NCBI GenBank assembly: GCA_012517315.1
Contig: JAAYVE010000015.1
Coordinates: forward strand, 25,527 to 89,526
DNA: 64,000 nucleotides
Direction: 5' to 3'
Origin: Deltaproteobacteria bacterium
GTDB lineage: Bacteria > Desulfobacterota > Syntrophobacteria > Syntrophobacterales > Syntrophobacteraceae
Below, one piece after another: positions 38,559-48,295 of the stretch (position 1 is the stretch's first letter; every line of letters starts with the position of its first letter). The notes under the pieces were generated by a model. The model was not told where the DNA came from, ran no database searches, and saw only the letters and a program-made list of their open reading frames with translations. Position numbers and translations under genes: made by a program.

Positions 38559-41252
38559 ATGTCCATTCGTAATCTCGAGCTCATGATGCGTCCTGCTTCG
38601 GTGGCCCTGGTTTTGGGGGGGCAAGAGCCGTCCCCGGTCGCGGCCGTCATCGCCCGGAACCTGTCGCAATCCGGCTTTCGGGGGAGTGTTTGGGTGGTCG
38701 GCCCCGATCAGGAGACGGTCGAGGGCATTCGAAGTTACAGCGACATCGAAGGGCTGCCCCGAATTCCGGATCTCGCCGTGATCGTCGCACCCCCTGATAC
38801 GGTACCACAGTGGATTTCACGGCTTGGTGCCCGGGGAACCAAAGCTGCCTTGGTGGTCCCCGGCGGATTCGACATCGGTGGGAGGGAAAAGGGCGATGCG
38901 TTGCGCCGGGCCATGCTGAATGCGGCCCGCCCCCATCTTCTTCGCGTCCTGGGTCCTGACACCATGGGTCTCGTCGTTCCCGGCCTGGGTCTCAATGCAA
39001 GCCTCGCTCATTTGCAGCCCCTGGAAGGCAAGATAGCCTTTATCGCCCAGTCCAACGCCATCATGGCGACGGTGCTGGATTGGGCCGCAGCCAGAAACAT
39101 CGGCTTTTCCCACCTGGTGAGCCTGGGTGAAATGGCCGATGTGGATATGGGGGACCTGCTCGATTATCTGGCGAGGGAGTTCCGCACCCGCGCCATCCTC
39201 CTTTACCTGGAGGGAGTGACACACGCCAGGAAATTCATGTCGGCGGCCCGTGCAGCAGCTCGGGCCAAAACGGTCGTTGTCCTCAAGGGGGGGCGTCACC
39301 CTCCCGGAATCACGGCCGCCACGGCCCATACCGGCAGGCTTGTCGGGCCTGACGCCGCCTATGATGCAGCCTTCCGACGCGCCGGGATGCTTCGGGTACA
39401 GGACATCCAGGAGCTCTTCGCTGTAGTGGAGACTCTGGCCATGGCGCCACCGGCACTTGGAGACAGGCTGGCCATCGTGACCAACGGGGGCGGGGTCGGC
39501 GTGCTGGCCACGGACTCGCTGACGGGAGAGGGAGGACGTCTCGCCGAGTTCACACCGGAAACCCTGGGCCGGCTGCAGTCGGGGCTTCCTGCCGACTGGG
39601 TGCCCGGAAACCCGGTGGACGTGGGGGGTGATGCCCCCGCCGATCGCTACGTAACCGCGCTGGAAACGATTCTGAAAGGCAGGGAGTCGGACGCCGTTTT
39701 GGTCATGCATTGTCCCAGTGCCCTCACATCCGGAGTGGAGACAGCCCGGAGCGTCGCCGAAACCCTCAAAAAGAATGCTTTGGGCGGCGGGGGAAGGCCC
39801 GTCCTCACCAACTGGCTGGGTGACGGCACGGCAGGAGAAGGTCGACGACTGCTTGTGGAAAACCGCATACCCACCTATGAAACACCCCACGATGCCGTGC
39901 GGGCGTTCATGCAGATGGTTCGGTATCGGCGAAACCAGGAGATGCTGATGGAGACGCCGCCCAGCATTCCTGAAGAGTTCGCGCCGAACAGGGAGAAGGC
40001 TGGAAGCGTGATCGATCAGGCGCTCAGGGAGGGCCGTTCCTGGCTCAGGGAAAACGAAGCACAGGGCGTATGTGCCGCATACGGGATTCCCATGGTGTTC
40101 TCCGAATTTGCGGCATCCCCGGAAGATGCGGCCGCAGCGGCGGAACGGATCGGCGTACCCGTAGCCTTGAAAATTTGCTCGCCGGATATCCACCATAAGT
40201 CCCGCGTCGGCGGCGTGGTCCTCAATCTCGGAAGCCCGGAATCGGTGAAAAGCAGTGCCTCCGCCATGATGGCTCATATCAGAAAAACCCTGCCCAGTGC
40301 CCGCCTTGAAGGCTTCTCGCTCCAACCCATGACTGACGTCACGCATGCGCATGAACTGATCGTTGGGATGACGATCGATGCGGATTTCGGACCCGTCATC
40401 CTCTTTGGCCGTGGAGGCATCCACGTGGAGGCTGTCCAGGATACGGCCCTGTGCCTGCCGCCACTAAACCTGCACCTTGCCCGGGAAGTCATGGGGCGCA
40501 CGCGCATAGGGCGTTTCCTCCTCACCCGGGAGGGAAACTCGTTGCCGAGGGGGGACGACGCTGCACTCGTTCTGGTGAAGGTTTCTCAACTCATCTGTGA
40601 TATGCCGGAAATCGTCGAACTGGACATCAATCCGCTCATGAGCGACGGCTTCGGTTGCACGGCGCTCGATGTCCGTATCAGGGTAGCGAGGGCTGAGCCT
40701 TCCGCCGCAAACCGTCTCGCCATTCGCCCGTATCCCAAGGAACTGGAAGAGACGGTCACCCTGCCCGACGGGCAAGCCCTTTCCATACGCCCCATCAGAC
40801 CTGAAGACGAACCCGGCTTCTACAGGCTTTTTTCAAGCCTCTCACCCGATGAAATCAGGCTGCGCTTCTTGCAGCCTATGCAAACGCTTCCACACAGCCT
40901 TGCAGCGCGTTTGACTCAGATCGATTACGACCGCGAAATGGCTTTAGTGCTGGTTGGGGAGCCTTCGGGCGGTGAGCCTGCACTGTATGGGGTCGTGCAC
41001 GTCATGGCCGATCCCGACAATGAGACTGCCGAATTTGCGATTCTCGTACACCACTGCATGACGGGCATGGGTTTAGGGCCCCTTCTCCTCGGCCGTATCA
41101 TCGATCATGCGAAGAACCGGGGGATCGGTGAAATCTTTGGTGAGGTATCCACTGAGAACAAACCCATGTTGAAACTATGCAAGATTTTCGGATTCACGGA
41201 GAGGCGTGACCCTGACGATCCTGGAGTCGTCAGGGTCACGCTGAAACCGTGA
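38559..41252 (+). CDS. Pat-type protein: NDP-forming acyl-CoA ligase fused to GNAT acetyltransferase
   Basis: An 897-residue fusion. N-terminal CoA-binding and ligase domains (ALVVPGGFDIGG, IAFIAQSNAIMATVLDWAA, AHTGRLVG with His257 near where the phospho-His loop is expected). An ATP-grasp domain at about 480-700 (YGIPMVFSEFAASPEDAAAA, ALKICSPDIHHKSRVGG, ELDINPLM). A C-terminal GNAT domain (SIRPIRPEDEPGFYRLFSSL, then the acetyl-CoA site MTGMGLGPLLLGRIIDHAKN). PatZ proteins of this build acetylate Acs on its active-site Lys. The ATG at 38559 follows GGAG by 8 nt; a TTG two codons earlier is less likely. About 175 bp downstream of acsA. Confidence 0.9.
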   Translation: MSIRNLELMMRPASVALVLGGQEPSPVAAVIARNLSQSGFRGSVWVVGPDQETVEGIRSYSDIEGLPRIPDLAVIVAPPDTVPQWISRLGARGTKAALVVPGGFDIGGREKGDALRRAMLNAARPHLLRVLGPDTMGLVVPGLGLNASLAHLQPLEGKIAFIAQSNAIMATVLDWAAARNIGFSHLVSLGEMADVDMGDLLDYLAREFRTRAILLYLEGVTHARKFMSAARAAARAKTVVVLKGGRHPPGITAATAHTGRLVGPDAAYDAAFRRAGMLRVQDIQELFAVVETLAMAPPALGDRLAIVTNGGGVGVLATDSLTGEGGRLAEFTPETLGRLQSGLPADWVPGNPVDVGGDAPADRYVTALETILKGRESDAVLVMHCPSALTSGVETARSVAETLKKNALGGGGRPVLTNWLGDGTAGEGRRLLVENRIPTYETPHDAVRAFMQMVRYRRNQEMLMETPPSIPEEFAPNREKAGSVIDQALREGRSWLRENEAQGVCAAYGIPMVFSEFAASPEDAAAAAERIGVPVALKICSPDIHHKSRVGGVVLNLGSPESVKSSASAMMAHIRKTLPSARLEGFSLQPMTDVTHAHELIVGMTIDADFGPVILFGRGGIHVEAVQDTALCLPPLNLHLAREVMGRTRIGRFLLTREGNSLPRGDDAALVLVKVSQLICDMPEIVELDINPLMSDGFGCTALDVRIRVARAEPSAANRLAIRPYPKELEETVTLPDGQALSIRPIRPEDEPGFYRLFSSLSPDEIRLRFLQPMQTLPHSLAARLTQIDYDREMALVLVGEPSGGEPALYGVVHVMADPDNETAEFAILVHHCMTGMGLGPLLLGRIIDHAKNRGIGEIFGEVSTENKPMLKLCKIFGFTERRDPDDPGVVRVTLKP

Positions 41253-41261
41253 TCTGCGGGG

Positions 41262-41519
41262 TCACGTGTCTCCCGGAGCGCTCTTGGACCGAAGATATGC
41301 TATGCAACCGTCGATCGTGGCCAATCGGTAAAGATCCGCCTCCGGGATCTTGATTCCCAGCGCTTCCTGCAGTGCCATGGCGAAGTTCAGATAGTCCACG
41401 GAGTCGAAATCCATCTGGTCCCGGATCCTTGCATCGGTGCGGAGCTTCTCGAGGTCAGCCTCGGGGGCGATCTCCCCAAGAATCCGCAGCGCCAGTTCCT
41501 TGATTTGTGTTTCCGTCAT
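41262..41519 (-). CDS. Acyl carrier protein
   Basis: An 85-residue acidic four-helix carrier protein. The phosphopantetheine Ser lies in MDFDSVDYLNFAMALQ, where the usual DSL reads DSV. The second part ALGIKIPEADLYRLATIDGC is ACP-like. The start at 41519 leaves a compact ACP fold; the open frame extends 31 unrelated residues upstream. Convergent with the Pat-like gene, 9 bp apart. No fatty acid synthesis genes are next to it, so it may serve a special acylation or lipid pathway rather than bulk fatty acid synthesis. Confidence 0.88.
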   Translation of the reverse strand: MTETQIKELALRILGEIAPEADLEKLRTDARIRDQMDFDSVDYLNFAMALQEALGIKIPEADLYRLATIDGCIAYLRSKSAPGDT

Positions 41520-42098
41520 TCTTTTCCCAGAGCAGGGGGAAGTTTCGCAAGGTGTTTCAGCTCGTTTCGCAATACACCCTTCTTTCATGCCCCCAAGCAC
41601 GTGTTTCCGCAAGGCTGGGCCCGGCGCACGCCGGGGGGGAAAAGCGGAGTTCCTTCACTGGGCATCGTCTTCCCCCACGGCGCCCCGTTGCCCCACCGCA
41701 TCGTCAAGACAACGCGGCTAAGATGGTAATCCAATTGGGTGAATGGGGCAAGCCCGTTGCATGATGGGGATCGGCTGCGAATCAAAAGGCGTTTCGCGTT
41801 CCTGTCCGAACCACACCCTCCGGGATCGGGCTTGGAAATCAGGAGTTTTCATTCCAGTGAATCCTGGAGTTGGCCGATAACCATTCGCAGAAGGTGGTCG
41901 TTATGCCGTATTTCCAGCTCCAGCCGTTTTCTGAGGTATTGCCAAGAACAATACCCAACGGACACCGAGGACAGTTGGAGAAAAGCGGTGGACAATCAGC
42001 AGACGTGGAGTCGGCTTGTCGGTCGTGAGGCATGTTACAGGGACGGTCGCCGGGTGGTTTTCGGCGGCAACAATTTGGAACTGTGGAGGAAAGTGGAA
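41520..42098. other. Intergenic region between acyl carrier protein and chemoreceptor 2
   Basis: 579 bp between divergent genes. A GCCGATAA (41873-41880) matches the flagellar sigma-28 -10 consensus exactly, but the -35 half is not recognisable. The frame of the chemoreceptor is open upstream to 41739 without family similarity. Confidence 0.4.
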
Positions 42099-43706
42099 AT
42101 GAAGTGGTTCAGACAACTCAAGGTTGGAGCCAAACTGGCTCTGGGGTTCGGACTGATGCTCGCCCTGACCGTTATCGTGGGTGCAGTGGGCTATCACGCC
42201 AGTGGCAAGATCCAGGCGGGTCTCGAAGAGATTTTCACCGTGCGTATGCCCAGCATCGATTACATCGTCGAGGCGGACAGAGACCTGCAACAGTTGCTGG
42301 TTGCCGAGCGATCCATGATTCTTGTTGAGGACACGACATCGGATGTATTCCGAAAGCTCCTCAAGGATTACGAAACGAACCTGGCGCAGGTGGGCGAACG
42401 CTGGGAGAAATACAAGAAACTGGCCGCCACGGCCGAGGAAAAGGCGCTGATTCCCAAGTTCGAAGCGGCTCGAGCTGCGTGGGAGCCTCTTTCACGACAG
42501 GTTGTGGATCAACGTAAGCTTCAAACGGCTGAAAGCCGGCGTCAGGCCGTGGACAACACGCTTGGCGCTGTGAATGCCAAATTTGAAGCCATGCGAGACG
42601 TGCTCGATCAGCTCACGGATATCATCATGGAAGCAGCCCATAAAGCACACGGGACGGCAAAAGAGGCCTACGCCTGGAACCGCAACTTGCAGGGGGGATT
42701 GATCGGGTTTGCCCTGATCAGCGGCTTGCTGCTCTTGTGGGCCATCGGGCGCAGCATCACCGGCCCGCTCAAGGCAGTGATTCAAGGACTGACAATGGCT
42801 GCAGAAGAGGTGACCTGTGGTTCGGAACAGGTGGCCTCGGCCGGGCAGGGTCTCGCACAAGGGGCCAGCGAGCAGGCCGCGGCCATCGAGGAGACTTCCT
42901 CCTCCCTGGAGGAAATGGCCTCCATGACGCGCCAAAACGCCGACAACGCCAGTCAGGCGGACAAGCTGATGCGGACTGCAAATCAGGTTGTGGGTCAAGC
43001 CTCCTCTGCAATGACGCAACTCACCGCTTCCATGGCTGAAATTTCAAAAGCAAGCGAGGAGACGAGCAAGATCATCAAGACCATCGACGAAATCGCATTT
43101 CAAACCAATCTATTGGCTTTGAACGCCGCTGTGGAGGCCGCCAGGGCGGGTGAGGCGGGAGCCGGGTTTGCCGTCGTGGCGGATGAGGTGCGCAATTTGG
43201 CCATGCGTGCAGCCGAAGCGGCGAAAAACACGTCCACCCTCATCGAGGGAACGGTGAACAAAATCAAGGCGGGTTCCTCGCTGGTCCGGGAAACCGACAG
43301 CGCCTTTGCCAAGGTGTTTGAGAGTTCCACCAAGGTGGGTGAACTGGTGTCCGAGATCGCTGCGGCAAGCCGGGAGCAGGCTCAGGGGATCGATCAGATC
43401 AACAGAGCGGTGTCCGAAATGGACAAAGTCACTCAGTCCAACGCAGCCAGTGCAGAAGAATCGGCCAGTGCCGCCGAGGCGATGCGCTCGCAGGCAGAAG
43501 GCCTGCTGAAGTATGTGGGTGAGCTGGAAGGTCTGGTTTGTGTTCGTCACCGCGAGATAAGCATGCCGGAAGAAAAGGGAGCTCGCCATGCCGTTCTGGT
43601 GCCGCAACGCTCTCCAGAGGCAAGCAGATCCAGGGATGCAGTCCGGCAGGAAATATCGGCCACGAAACTCATTCCCATGGACGAGGTGGAATTCAGAGAT
43701 TTCTGA
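42099..43706 (+). CDS. Methyl-accepting chemotaxis protein with four-helix-bundle sensor
   Basis: A 535-residue receptor. TM1 about 11-31 ([20 protein letters not shown]), a helical periplasmic domain of about 160 residues as in 4HB_MCP sensors, TM2 about 193-215, and a HAMP-like start ([10 protein letters not shown]). The signalling tip [20 protein letters not shown] is at about 331. The tail ends DEVEFRDF, again an F-x-D-F ending as in chemoreceptor 1. The ATG at 42099 follows GGAGGA and begins just before TM1. The ligand is unknown. Confidence 0.93.
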   Translation: MKWFRQLKVGAKLALGFGLMLALTVIVGAVGYHASGKIQAGLEEIFTVRMPSIDYIVEADRDLQQLLVAERSMILVEDTTSDVFRKLLKDYETNLAQVGERWEKYKKLAATAEEKALIPKFEAARAAWEPLSRQVVDQRKLQTAESRRQAVDNTLGAVNAKFEAMRDVLDQLTDIIMEAAHKAHGTAKEAYAWNRNLQGGLIGFALISGLLLLWAIGRSITGPLKAVIQGLTMAAEEVTCGSEQVASAGQGLAQGASEQAAAIEETSSSLEEMASMTRQNADNASQADKLMRTANQVVGQASSAMTQLTASMAEISKASEETSKIIKTIDEIAFQTNLLALNAAVEAARAGEAGAGFAVVADEVRNLAMRAAEAAKNTSTLIEGTVNKIKAGSSLVRETDSAFAKVFESSTKVGELVSEIAAASREQAQGIDQINRAVSEMDKVTQSNAASAEESASAAEAMRSQAEGLLKYVGELEGLVCVRHREISMPEEKGARHAVLVPQRSPEASRSRDAVRQEISATKLIPMDEVEFRDF

Positions 43707-43766
43707 TCGTCGCGGGGAGGGGTGGAAGCCGGCACCGCTGATGTTGGAAAAGGCGCACGTTTGCTA

Positions 43767-43810
43767 CCGGGGGATGTCCCTTCTCTTGTGAGGAGGATCG
43801 CATCCCCCGG
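43767..43810. repeat. Perfect 10-bp inverted repeat with 24-nt loop
   Basis: CCGGGGGATG (43767-43776) pairs with CATCCCCCGG (43801-43810). It lies between the convergent chemoreceptor 2 and EF-hand membrane protein genes. There is no U-tract, so it is either an unusual terminator or a protein-binding or mRNA-end element. Confidence 0.5.
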
Positions 43811-43926
43811 AGGCGGCGTCCCTTTGGCTGCCCAATCATGGATCCGCGCTTCCTTGTGAGTGAGGTCGGTTTCCTCGCACAGGCTTTTTCGCCTCGCGCT
43901 CGGTGAGACGAGAGGCTAAAACCACG

Positions 43927-46308
43927 TCATTGGGCCTTAGGCGGCGCGGGAGTCCCTGCGGGAGCCGGGGCCGGAACAGGCCCGGGAGCAGGAACTGTCC
44001 CCGGAGCCGACGGTGCTGCGGGGGGTATAGTCTGTGTTGCAGCAGGTGCCGGTGGGGCAGCAGGCGTCGGTGCCGGAGCCGCGGGAGGAGACCCGGGAGG
44101 CGGTGCGGGTACAGGAGCAGGTTGAATTGCCTCTTGCTTGGGGGCACTTGCTTTCAACCACCGGCTCACATAGCCCTTCTGCCAGAGGAACAGGGCTCCT
44201 GCGACAACCAACAGAAGGAAGATGTAAAGCTTCCAAGGCCGCTTTTTCTCAGCAAAGGGATCCGCCAGGGAAGACTGGGCCCCTTCGGGAAGCCTTGCCA
44301 GAGCGGTTAGGGTCTTGCCGAAGGGAATGTTGATTGTGGCCCGCGTGTTGACGGCCCACCCGTTGGCGTCAAGAATCGGTGCCAGGTTGCGTTTGCGCAG
44401 CTTGAAGTAAGCCATGACCATGGACGGGCCGGAAATGAGGAGCATCAACCCGGCGATTGCCAAGGGCATTTGCCACCAGCTTAGGTTGAGGAACCCCGTG
44501 AGAACGGACGCGATGGCCGTGCCGATGGCCCCGATGGCAAGACCGATCGCCGCGAAGATCCCGGCAAACTTGCCCACGTCAAACGGTGCCTCGGCTGGCG
44601 CTTTTCCCGCCTCCGCCGAAGTGGCGGCACCAGAAACACCGGCTGCGGCCGATTCCTGCAGCTTCTTTTCCTTGGAAGCCGCCAGTTTTTCGATCTGATC
44701 GGTGATGAATTTGGCGATTTGCTTGTACGGACTCCAGAACGCCTGCCGAATGCTGATGGGGTGCTCGATCAACTTCACCACAGTGGCATCCCAGTCGTTT
44801 CCTTTCCGGTCGTAAAACACTCCGTTGCGCCCAACCATCAGGTTGTCCGCATCGCCATCGGTGATGGCCGCAGCAATGTTCATTTTCTCCGAGTCTCCGT
44901 TTCGCCTGCACTCGCAGTAGGCGATGAATGTCTGACTCTGGTTCGCCATGGCACTGTGTTTTGCGATGTCATCCACCTTGATGCACAGGTCGCAACTACG
45001 ACCGTCGATGTATAGGCTCCCCGCCTGGAAGATGGCTTTGCTCCCTGGAGAATAGAAGTCCTGAAACGATGCGAAGTTGTTGAGGAGTGTACACAGATCT
45101 CGATGATAGCGAACCAGCTTGTCAACAGATGCAATGGAATTAGCCTCCTTTTCCAGGGCTTTGTCCCGATCGATGAGGGCGCTAAGGGAATCCTTCACAT
45201 TGAGAGCCAGGATCTCGCGAACCCGATTCAAACCCAGAGGCTCGACAGCCGTTCCCTTCTTTTTGTCCAGCCAACCCTCGAAGGCCGCAAACCGCGTGCT
45301 TATATTCTCCCATTCGCCGACGTCCAGGACCGCCTTATCGCCAAAAATCGGCTCCACCACCGCAGTGCGAAGTTTTGAAATCCAATCGATCCAGGCGGGA
45401 TTGAGTCCTCCCTCCAGAGGGAGGGGCTTGCCCGGTTCAATGGTGGCCAGGGGAAGCACTGCCAGTTCTTCGGCAGCCCCGGACAAGTCCTTACGGGACA
45501 TGGCCTGGTATTCCTCCCGGGATGGATTGAGCGGCCCCACCGCCGCCGGATCGAATTCCGCGAGCCGGCACCTGGTGAAGTAGTCGTCCACCTTTGTCTT
45601 GACGGTATGAAAGACCTCCACCGCCTCACTGGTCGAATCGCCGAAGACGAGGATGTTGGCCGCGTCGTTTTCAGCCTCGCCCCACCAGTCGGAATAATCC
45701 TGCAATTCGGCAAAGAAACGGTCCACCATCTCCTGGGTAATGCCCGGTTCACCACTGCGGTCGAGTTCTGAACCAAGGCATTGCAGGATATCCCTCATGA
45801 CACTCCTCAGTTGGTCGTCATCGGTCGAACTAACAGGGACAATCCCGTCTCCGTTGAATTTGGTCTGAGCGAAAATCCGCACCGTGTCCGCCGTGTCGTC
45901 CGCAGTGATGAACGTGGCGTCGGGCTTTCCCAGGTTGAGAAGAATCTGTTTTGCGGAAGCCAGGAGCTGCGCCCCCTCCGGGGACTGGTCATCGATGGCG
46001 GACAAGGGCAGGGCGTCGGCACGCTTCGTCAAGTCGTCGGGATTTTTCAGCAGAGATCCGACCCAATTGACAGCGGCAAGGATTTCCGGGACCCTGATAC
46101 GCCCATCCCCGTCACTGTCGATCAGTTCCAGGGTCTTCTGATCCACTTCCAGTCCATGGGTGGGACAGCTGAGACTGGCCCACAGTTTCTGGTCCAGCTG
46201 GTGGAGGGCCAGCAGGTCGGCACCCTTTTCCAGGCGAACTTGATCGAACCCTCCAACCCGTGCAAAACGCCATTGATGAGGGCGCGATGATCTCTGTTCT
46301 GCGTCCAT
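43927..46308 (-). CDS. EF-hand membrane protein with Pro/Ala-rich tail, unknown function
   Basis: A 793-residue protein. Residues 62-74 form a canonical EF-hand loop (DSDGDGRIRVPEI) and a second acidic, possibly Ca-binding stretch lies at FNGDGIVPVSSTDDD. A long soluble part follows to about 575. Two membrane helices are at about 580-625 (FAGIFAAIGLAIGAIGTAIA, MPLAIAGLMLLISGPSMVM) and a third at about 692-710 (LYIFLLLVVAGALFLW). The last 75 residues are almost all Pro, Ala, Gly, Thr and Val (PAPVPAPPPGSPPAAPAPTP). The start at 46308 has AAAGGAGA upstream. No function is known to me. It is divergent from the coiled-coil cluster at 46769-50954 and may belong with it. Confidence 0.85.
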   Translation of the reverse strand: MDAEQRSSRPHQWRFARVGGFDQVRLEKGADLLALHQLDQKLWASLSCPTHGLEVDQKTLELIDSDGDGRIRVPEILAAVNWVGSLLKNPDDLTKRADALPLSAIDDQSPEGAQLLASAKQILLNLGKPDATFITADDTADTVRIFAQTKFNGDGIVPVSSTDDDQLRSVMRDILQCLGSELDRSGEPGITQEMVDRFFAELQDYSDWWGEAENDAANILVFGDSTSEAVEVFHTVKTKVDDYFTRCRLAEFDPAAVGPLNPSREEYQAMSRKDLSGAAEELAVLPLATIEPGKPLPLEGGLNPAWIDWISKLRTAVVEPIFGDKAVLDVGEWENISTRFAAFEGWLDKKKGTAVEPLGLNRVREILALNVKDSLSALIDRDKALEKEANSIASVDKLVRYHRDLCTLLNNFASFQDFYSPGSKAIFQAGSLYIDGRSCDLCIKVDDIAKHSAMANQSQTFIAYCECRRNGDSEKMNIAAAITDGDADNLMVGRNGVFYDRKGNDWDATVVKLIEHPISIRQAFWSPYKQIAKFITDQIEKLAASKEKKLQESAAAGVSGAATSAEAGKAPAEAPFDVGKFAGIFAAIGLAIGAIGTAIASVLTGFLNLSWWQMPLAIAGLMLLISGPSMVMAYFKLRKRNLAPILDANGWAVNTRATINIPFGKTLTALARLPEGAQSSLADPFAEKKRPWKLYIFLLLVVAGALFLWQKGYVSRWLKASAPKQEAIQPAPVPAPPPGSPPAAPAPTPAAPPAPAATQTIPPAAPSAPGTVPAPGPVPAPAPAGTPAPPKAQ

Positions 46309-46768
46309 GCTGGATTCTCCTTTAGACGAGGGATGGCGAAGGGACAAAGACTCTTGAGTTGATCAGAATTCCTGAAGAATAAGATAAAATGGTTTTTTAA
46401 TGAACAAGAATCTCACAAACGTGGAAACATAAGCTGCATCCCGGTCCCTTCTGATACCGTGAATCCTGCCCCCAGAGGGCGAATGGTCCCAACTCCCTCT
46501 TTTCCCATTTCTCCATTTCAAAGTCGTTTATTTCAAACACCCTTTGGATTAAGAATCATGGAGTAGCACTTCAAACTGAAGGCTGCCCGTTTTCATCTCG
46601 TCGTTCCGGCGAAGTCTCTGCCGTTACGTTGCGAGCCGGAAAATGGCGTCCCTCTATTGCTTCGGTTTCCGGGTGAACCCCGGAATGGTGACCCCGGTAT
46701 TGGTTGACTGCTCGCGCAGGACCGTACCGCTCGTTGTGGTGAGTCCAATTCGCAGGGAAAGGAAAACG
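46309..46768. other. Divergent intergenic region, EF-hand gene / small protein
   Basis: 460 bp between divergent genes. The stretch 46375-46440 is AT-rich (GATAAAATGGTTTTTTAATG) and is the likely site of promoters in one or both directions. No gene was recognised. Confidence 0.4.
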
Positions 46769-46987
46769 ATGAAAACCGGAAAGGACAAGACAGGGGCCAA
46801 GGGAACCCGACCCGAGCCTGTGAAGGGTACGGAGGGATTGGGGTACTGGGACTTCAGAAAGGAGTTTTGCGCCAGGGAGGGTTGGGAGCTGCGGCGCACG
46901 GAGCCACAGACCTATGAGGTTCTCAACAGCAACCGGGAGAAAATCGGGGTTTTCAAGAGCGGAGAAGGTTATTTCCCCGGCTTGTGA
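46769..46987 (+). CDS. Small hypothetical protein, 72 residues
   Basis: Basic N-terminus (MKTGKDKTGAKGTRPEPVKG) and a compact C-terminal part (WELRRTEPQTYEVLNSNREK, IGVFKSGEGYFPGL) that looks like a small beta domain. GGGAAAGGAAA lies just before the ATG at 46769, so translation is plausible. I do not recognise the family. It is 126 bp upstream of the coiled-coil gene on the same strand and may be the first gene of that cluster. Confidence 0.6.
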   Translation: MKTGKDKTGAKGTRPEPVKGTEGLGYWDFRKEFCAREGWELRRTEPQTYEVLNSNREKIGVFKSGEGYFPGL

Positions 46988-47113
46988 CATTTCGATGGCG
47001 TCAAGACATCTTAAGAAGACGTTGACTCCCACTCCTGCTGAGTGCGTGAACTCGGGAGGACCGGAGTCCGTCATGAAAGTCTGTTGGGGATCACGACGAA
47101 GAGGAGGGGGACC

Positions 47114-48295
47114 ATGAGCGATGCGGACCTTATACCCATGCCTTTGAAATATTTGGACAAGGCGATGAACAAACTCCGTGATCTGGGGTTGATGCCTGAG
47201 AAGCCGGACGAGACCCCGGTGGTGGCGATGATCCAGAAGATCAGCGACCTGGATCAAGAAAAGGCCGTTGCCATTGCACGGACCCTCAACCAGACGACGG
47301 TATTCAACGAAGTGGTGCGGGAACAGGTATCGGCCATGGATGTGGGAGAGCGTTACAAGGAAATCACCGAAGCCTTCAACAGCATCCGCGACGACGCCCA
47401 GAACATGGTGAGACAATTGGAGGACGGCAAGATCGACACGATGGAGCGGATGGGCAACTTTTGGATGAAGGTCACCCGTGGGGACATTCCCAGCCGTTTC
47501 GCGAAGATCAAGAAGACTTACAACGAGGTCACCCGCGACACGAGGGAACAGATCGATCGGGAGGTGGCGATCCTGGAGGGGTACCGTGACTTTCGCGGCG
47601 CCCTGAAGGAGGCCCAGGTGATGGCTTACCAGATGCTGAAAAAGGCCGAGGCCCGGCTGGAGGAGGCCAAGGCGAAGCTGGAGGAAGCTTCAAAGACGCT
47701 GGAAACCAACACCGATAAGGACCAGGTGGCGATTGCCAAACTGGAACTGGCCCGCGATGAACGGCTTCGTGAGCTCCAGGAGGAAGACAAGCGCTTCCAG
47801 GTGGCCAAGGACCTGGCCGAAAACCTCTCCATCAACTACAACACATCGGAAGTGATCATGGCCCGCCTGCTTCAGTCCAACGAGATGAAGGAACGCGTCT
47901 ATTCCCAGGCGGTGACCTTTTTCGGCACAAACGAGACGGTTTTCACTGCGCTGAACGCGTCTTTCACGAGCCTCCAGGGGCTCCATGAGAGTACGCGGAC
48001 CCTGGAGGCCATGAAGGAAGGAATCGATCAGAGCCTGGAGACCCTTGCCGAAGTGGGTGGCAAGGTCCAGGAAGATGCGCTCCGAGCCGGCTATGGTCCA
48101 ACGCTGAAAGCTCAGAGTGTGAAGAAGCTCCTGGATTCGGTCATCAATTTTCAGGAGAAGTCCCGGATGCTGATTGCCGAGATGAGAGAGGTCAGTGCCC
48201 GGAACGAAGAGGAAATCCGACAGGCCGTTGAGGCCGGCAAACGCCGCATTGTGGAACTGACTAGGGCCGGAGAGTCTTTGACGCATGACGGATAA
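47114..48295 (+). CDS. Coiled-coil protein of unknown function (distantly TelA-like)
   Basis: A 393-residue, highly charged, mostly helical protein with no signal peptide or membrane segment. A heptad-rich coiled coil runs through about 175-260 (KKAEARLEEAKAKLEEASKT, KDQVAIAKLELARDERLREL). The C-terminal third (FFGTNETVFTALNASFTSLQ, then a helical end) recalls the overall plan of TelA/KlaA-type toxic-anion-resistance proteins, but the similarity is weak and I do not assign it. Strong GAGGAGGGGG ribosome site before ATG 47114. Its end overlaps the next start by 11 nt, so the two are translationally coupled. Confidence 0.82.
   Translation: MSDADLIPMPLKYLDKAMNKLRDLGLMPEKPDETPVVAMIQKISDLDQEKAVAIARTLNQTTVFNEVVREQVSAMDVGERYKEITEAFNSIRDDAQNMVRQLEDGKIDTMERMGNFWMKVTRGDIPSRFAKIKKTYNEVTRDTREQIDREVAILEGYRDFRGALKEAQVMAYQMLKKAEARLEEAKAKLEEASKTLETNTDKDQVAIAKLELARDERLRELQEEDKRFQVAKDLAENLSINYNTSEVIMARLLQSNEMKERVYSQAVTFFGTNETVFTALNASFTSLQGLHESTRTLEAMKEGIDQSLETLAEVGGKVQEDALRAGYGPTLKAQSVKKLLDSVINFQEKSRMLIAEMREVSARNEEEIRQAVEAGKRRIVELTRAGESLTHDG

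Noticed and set aside
46571..47416. A 281-codon minus-strand frame across the 72-residue and coiled-coil genes
   Set aside because: Antisense to two better-supported plus-strand genes with ribosome sites; no family resemblance.
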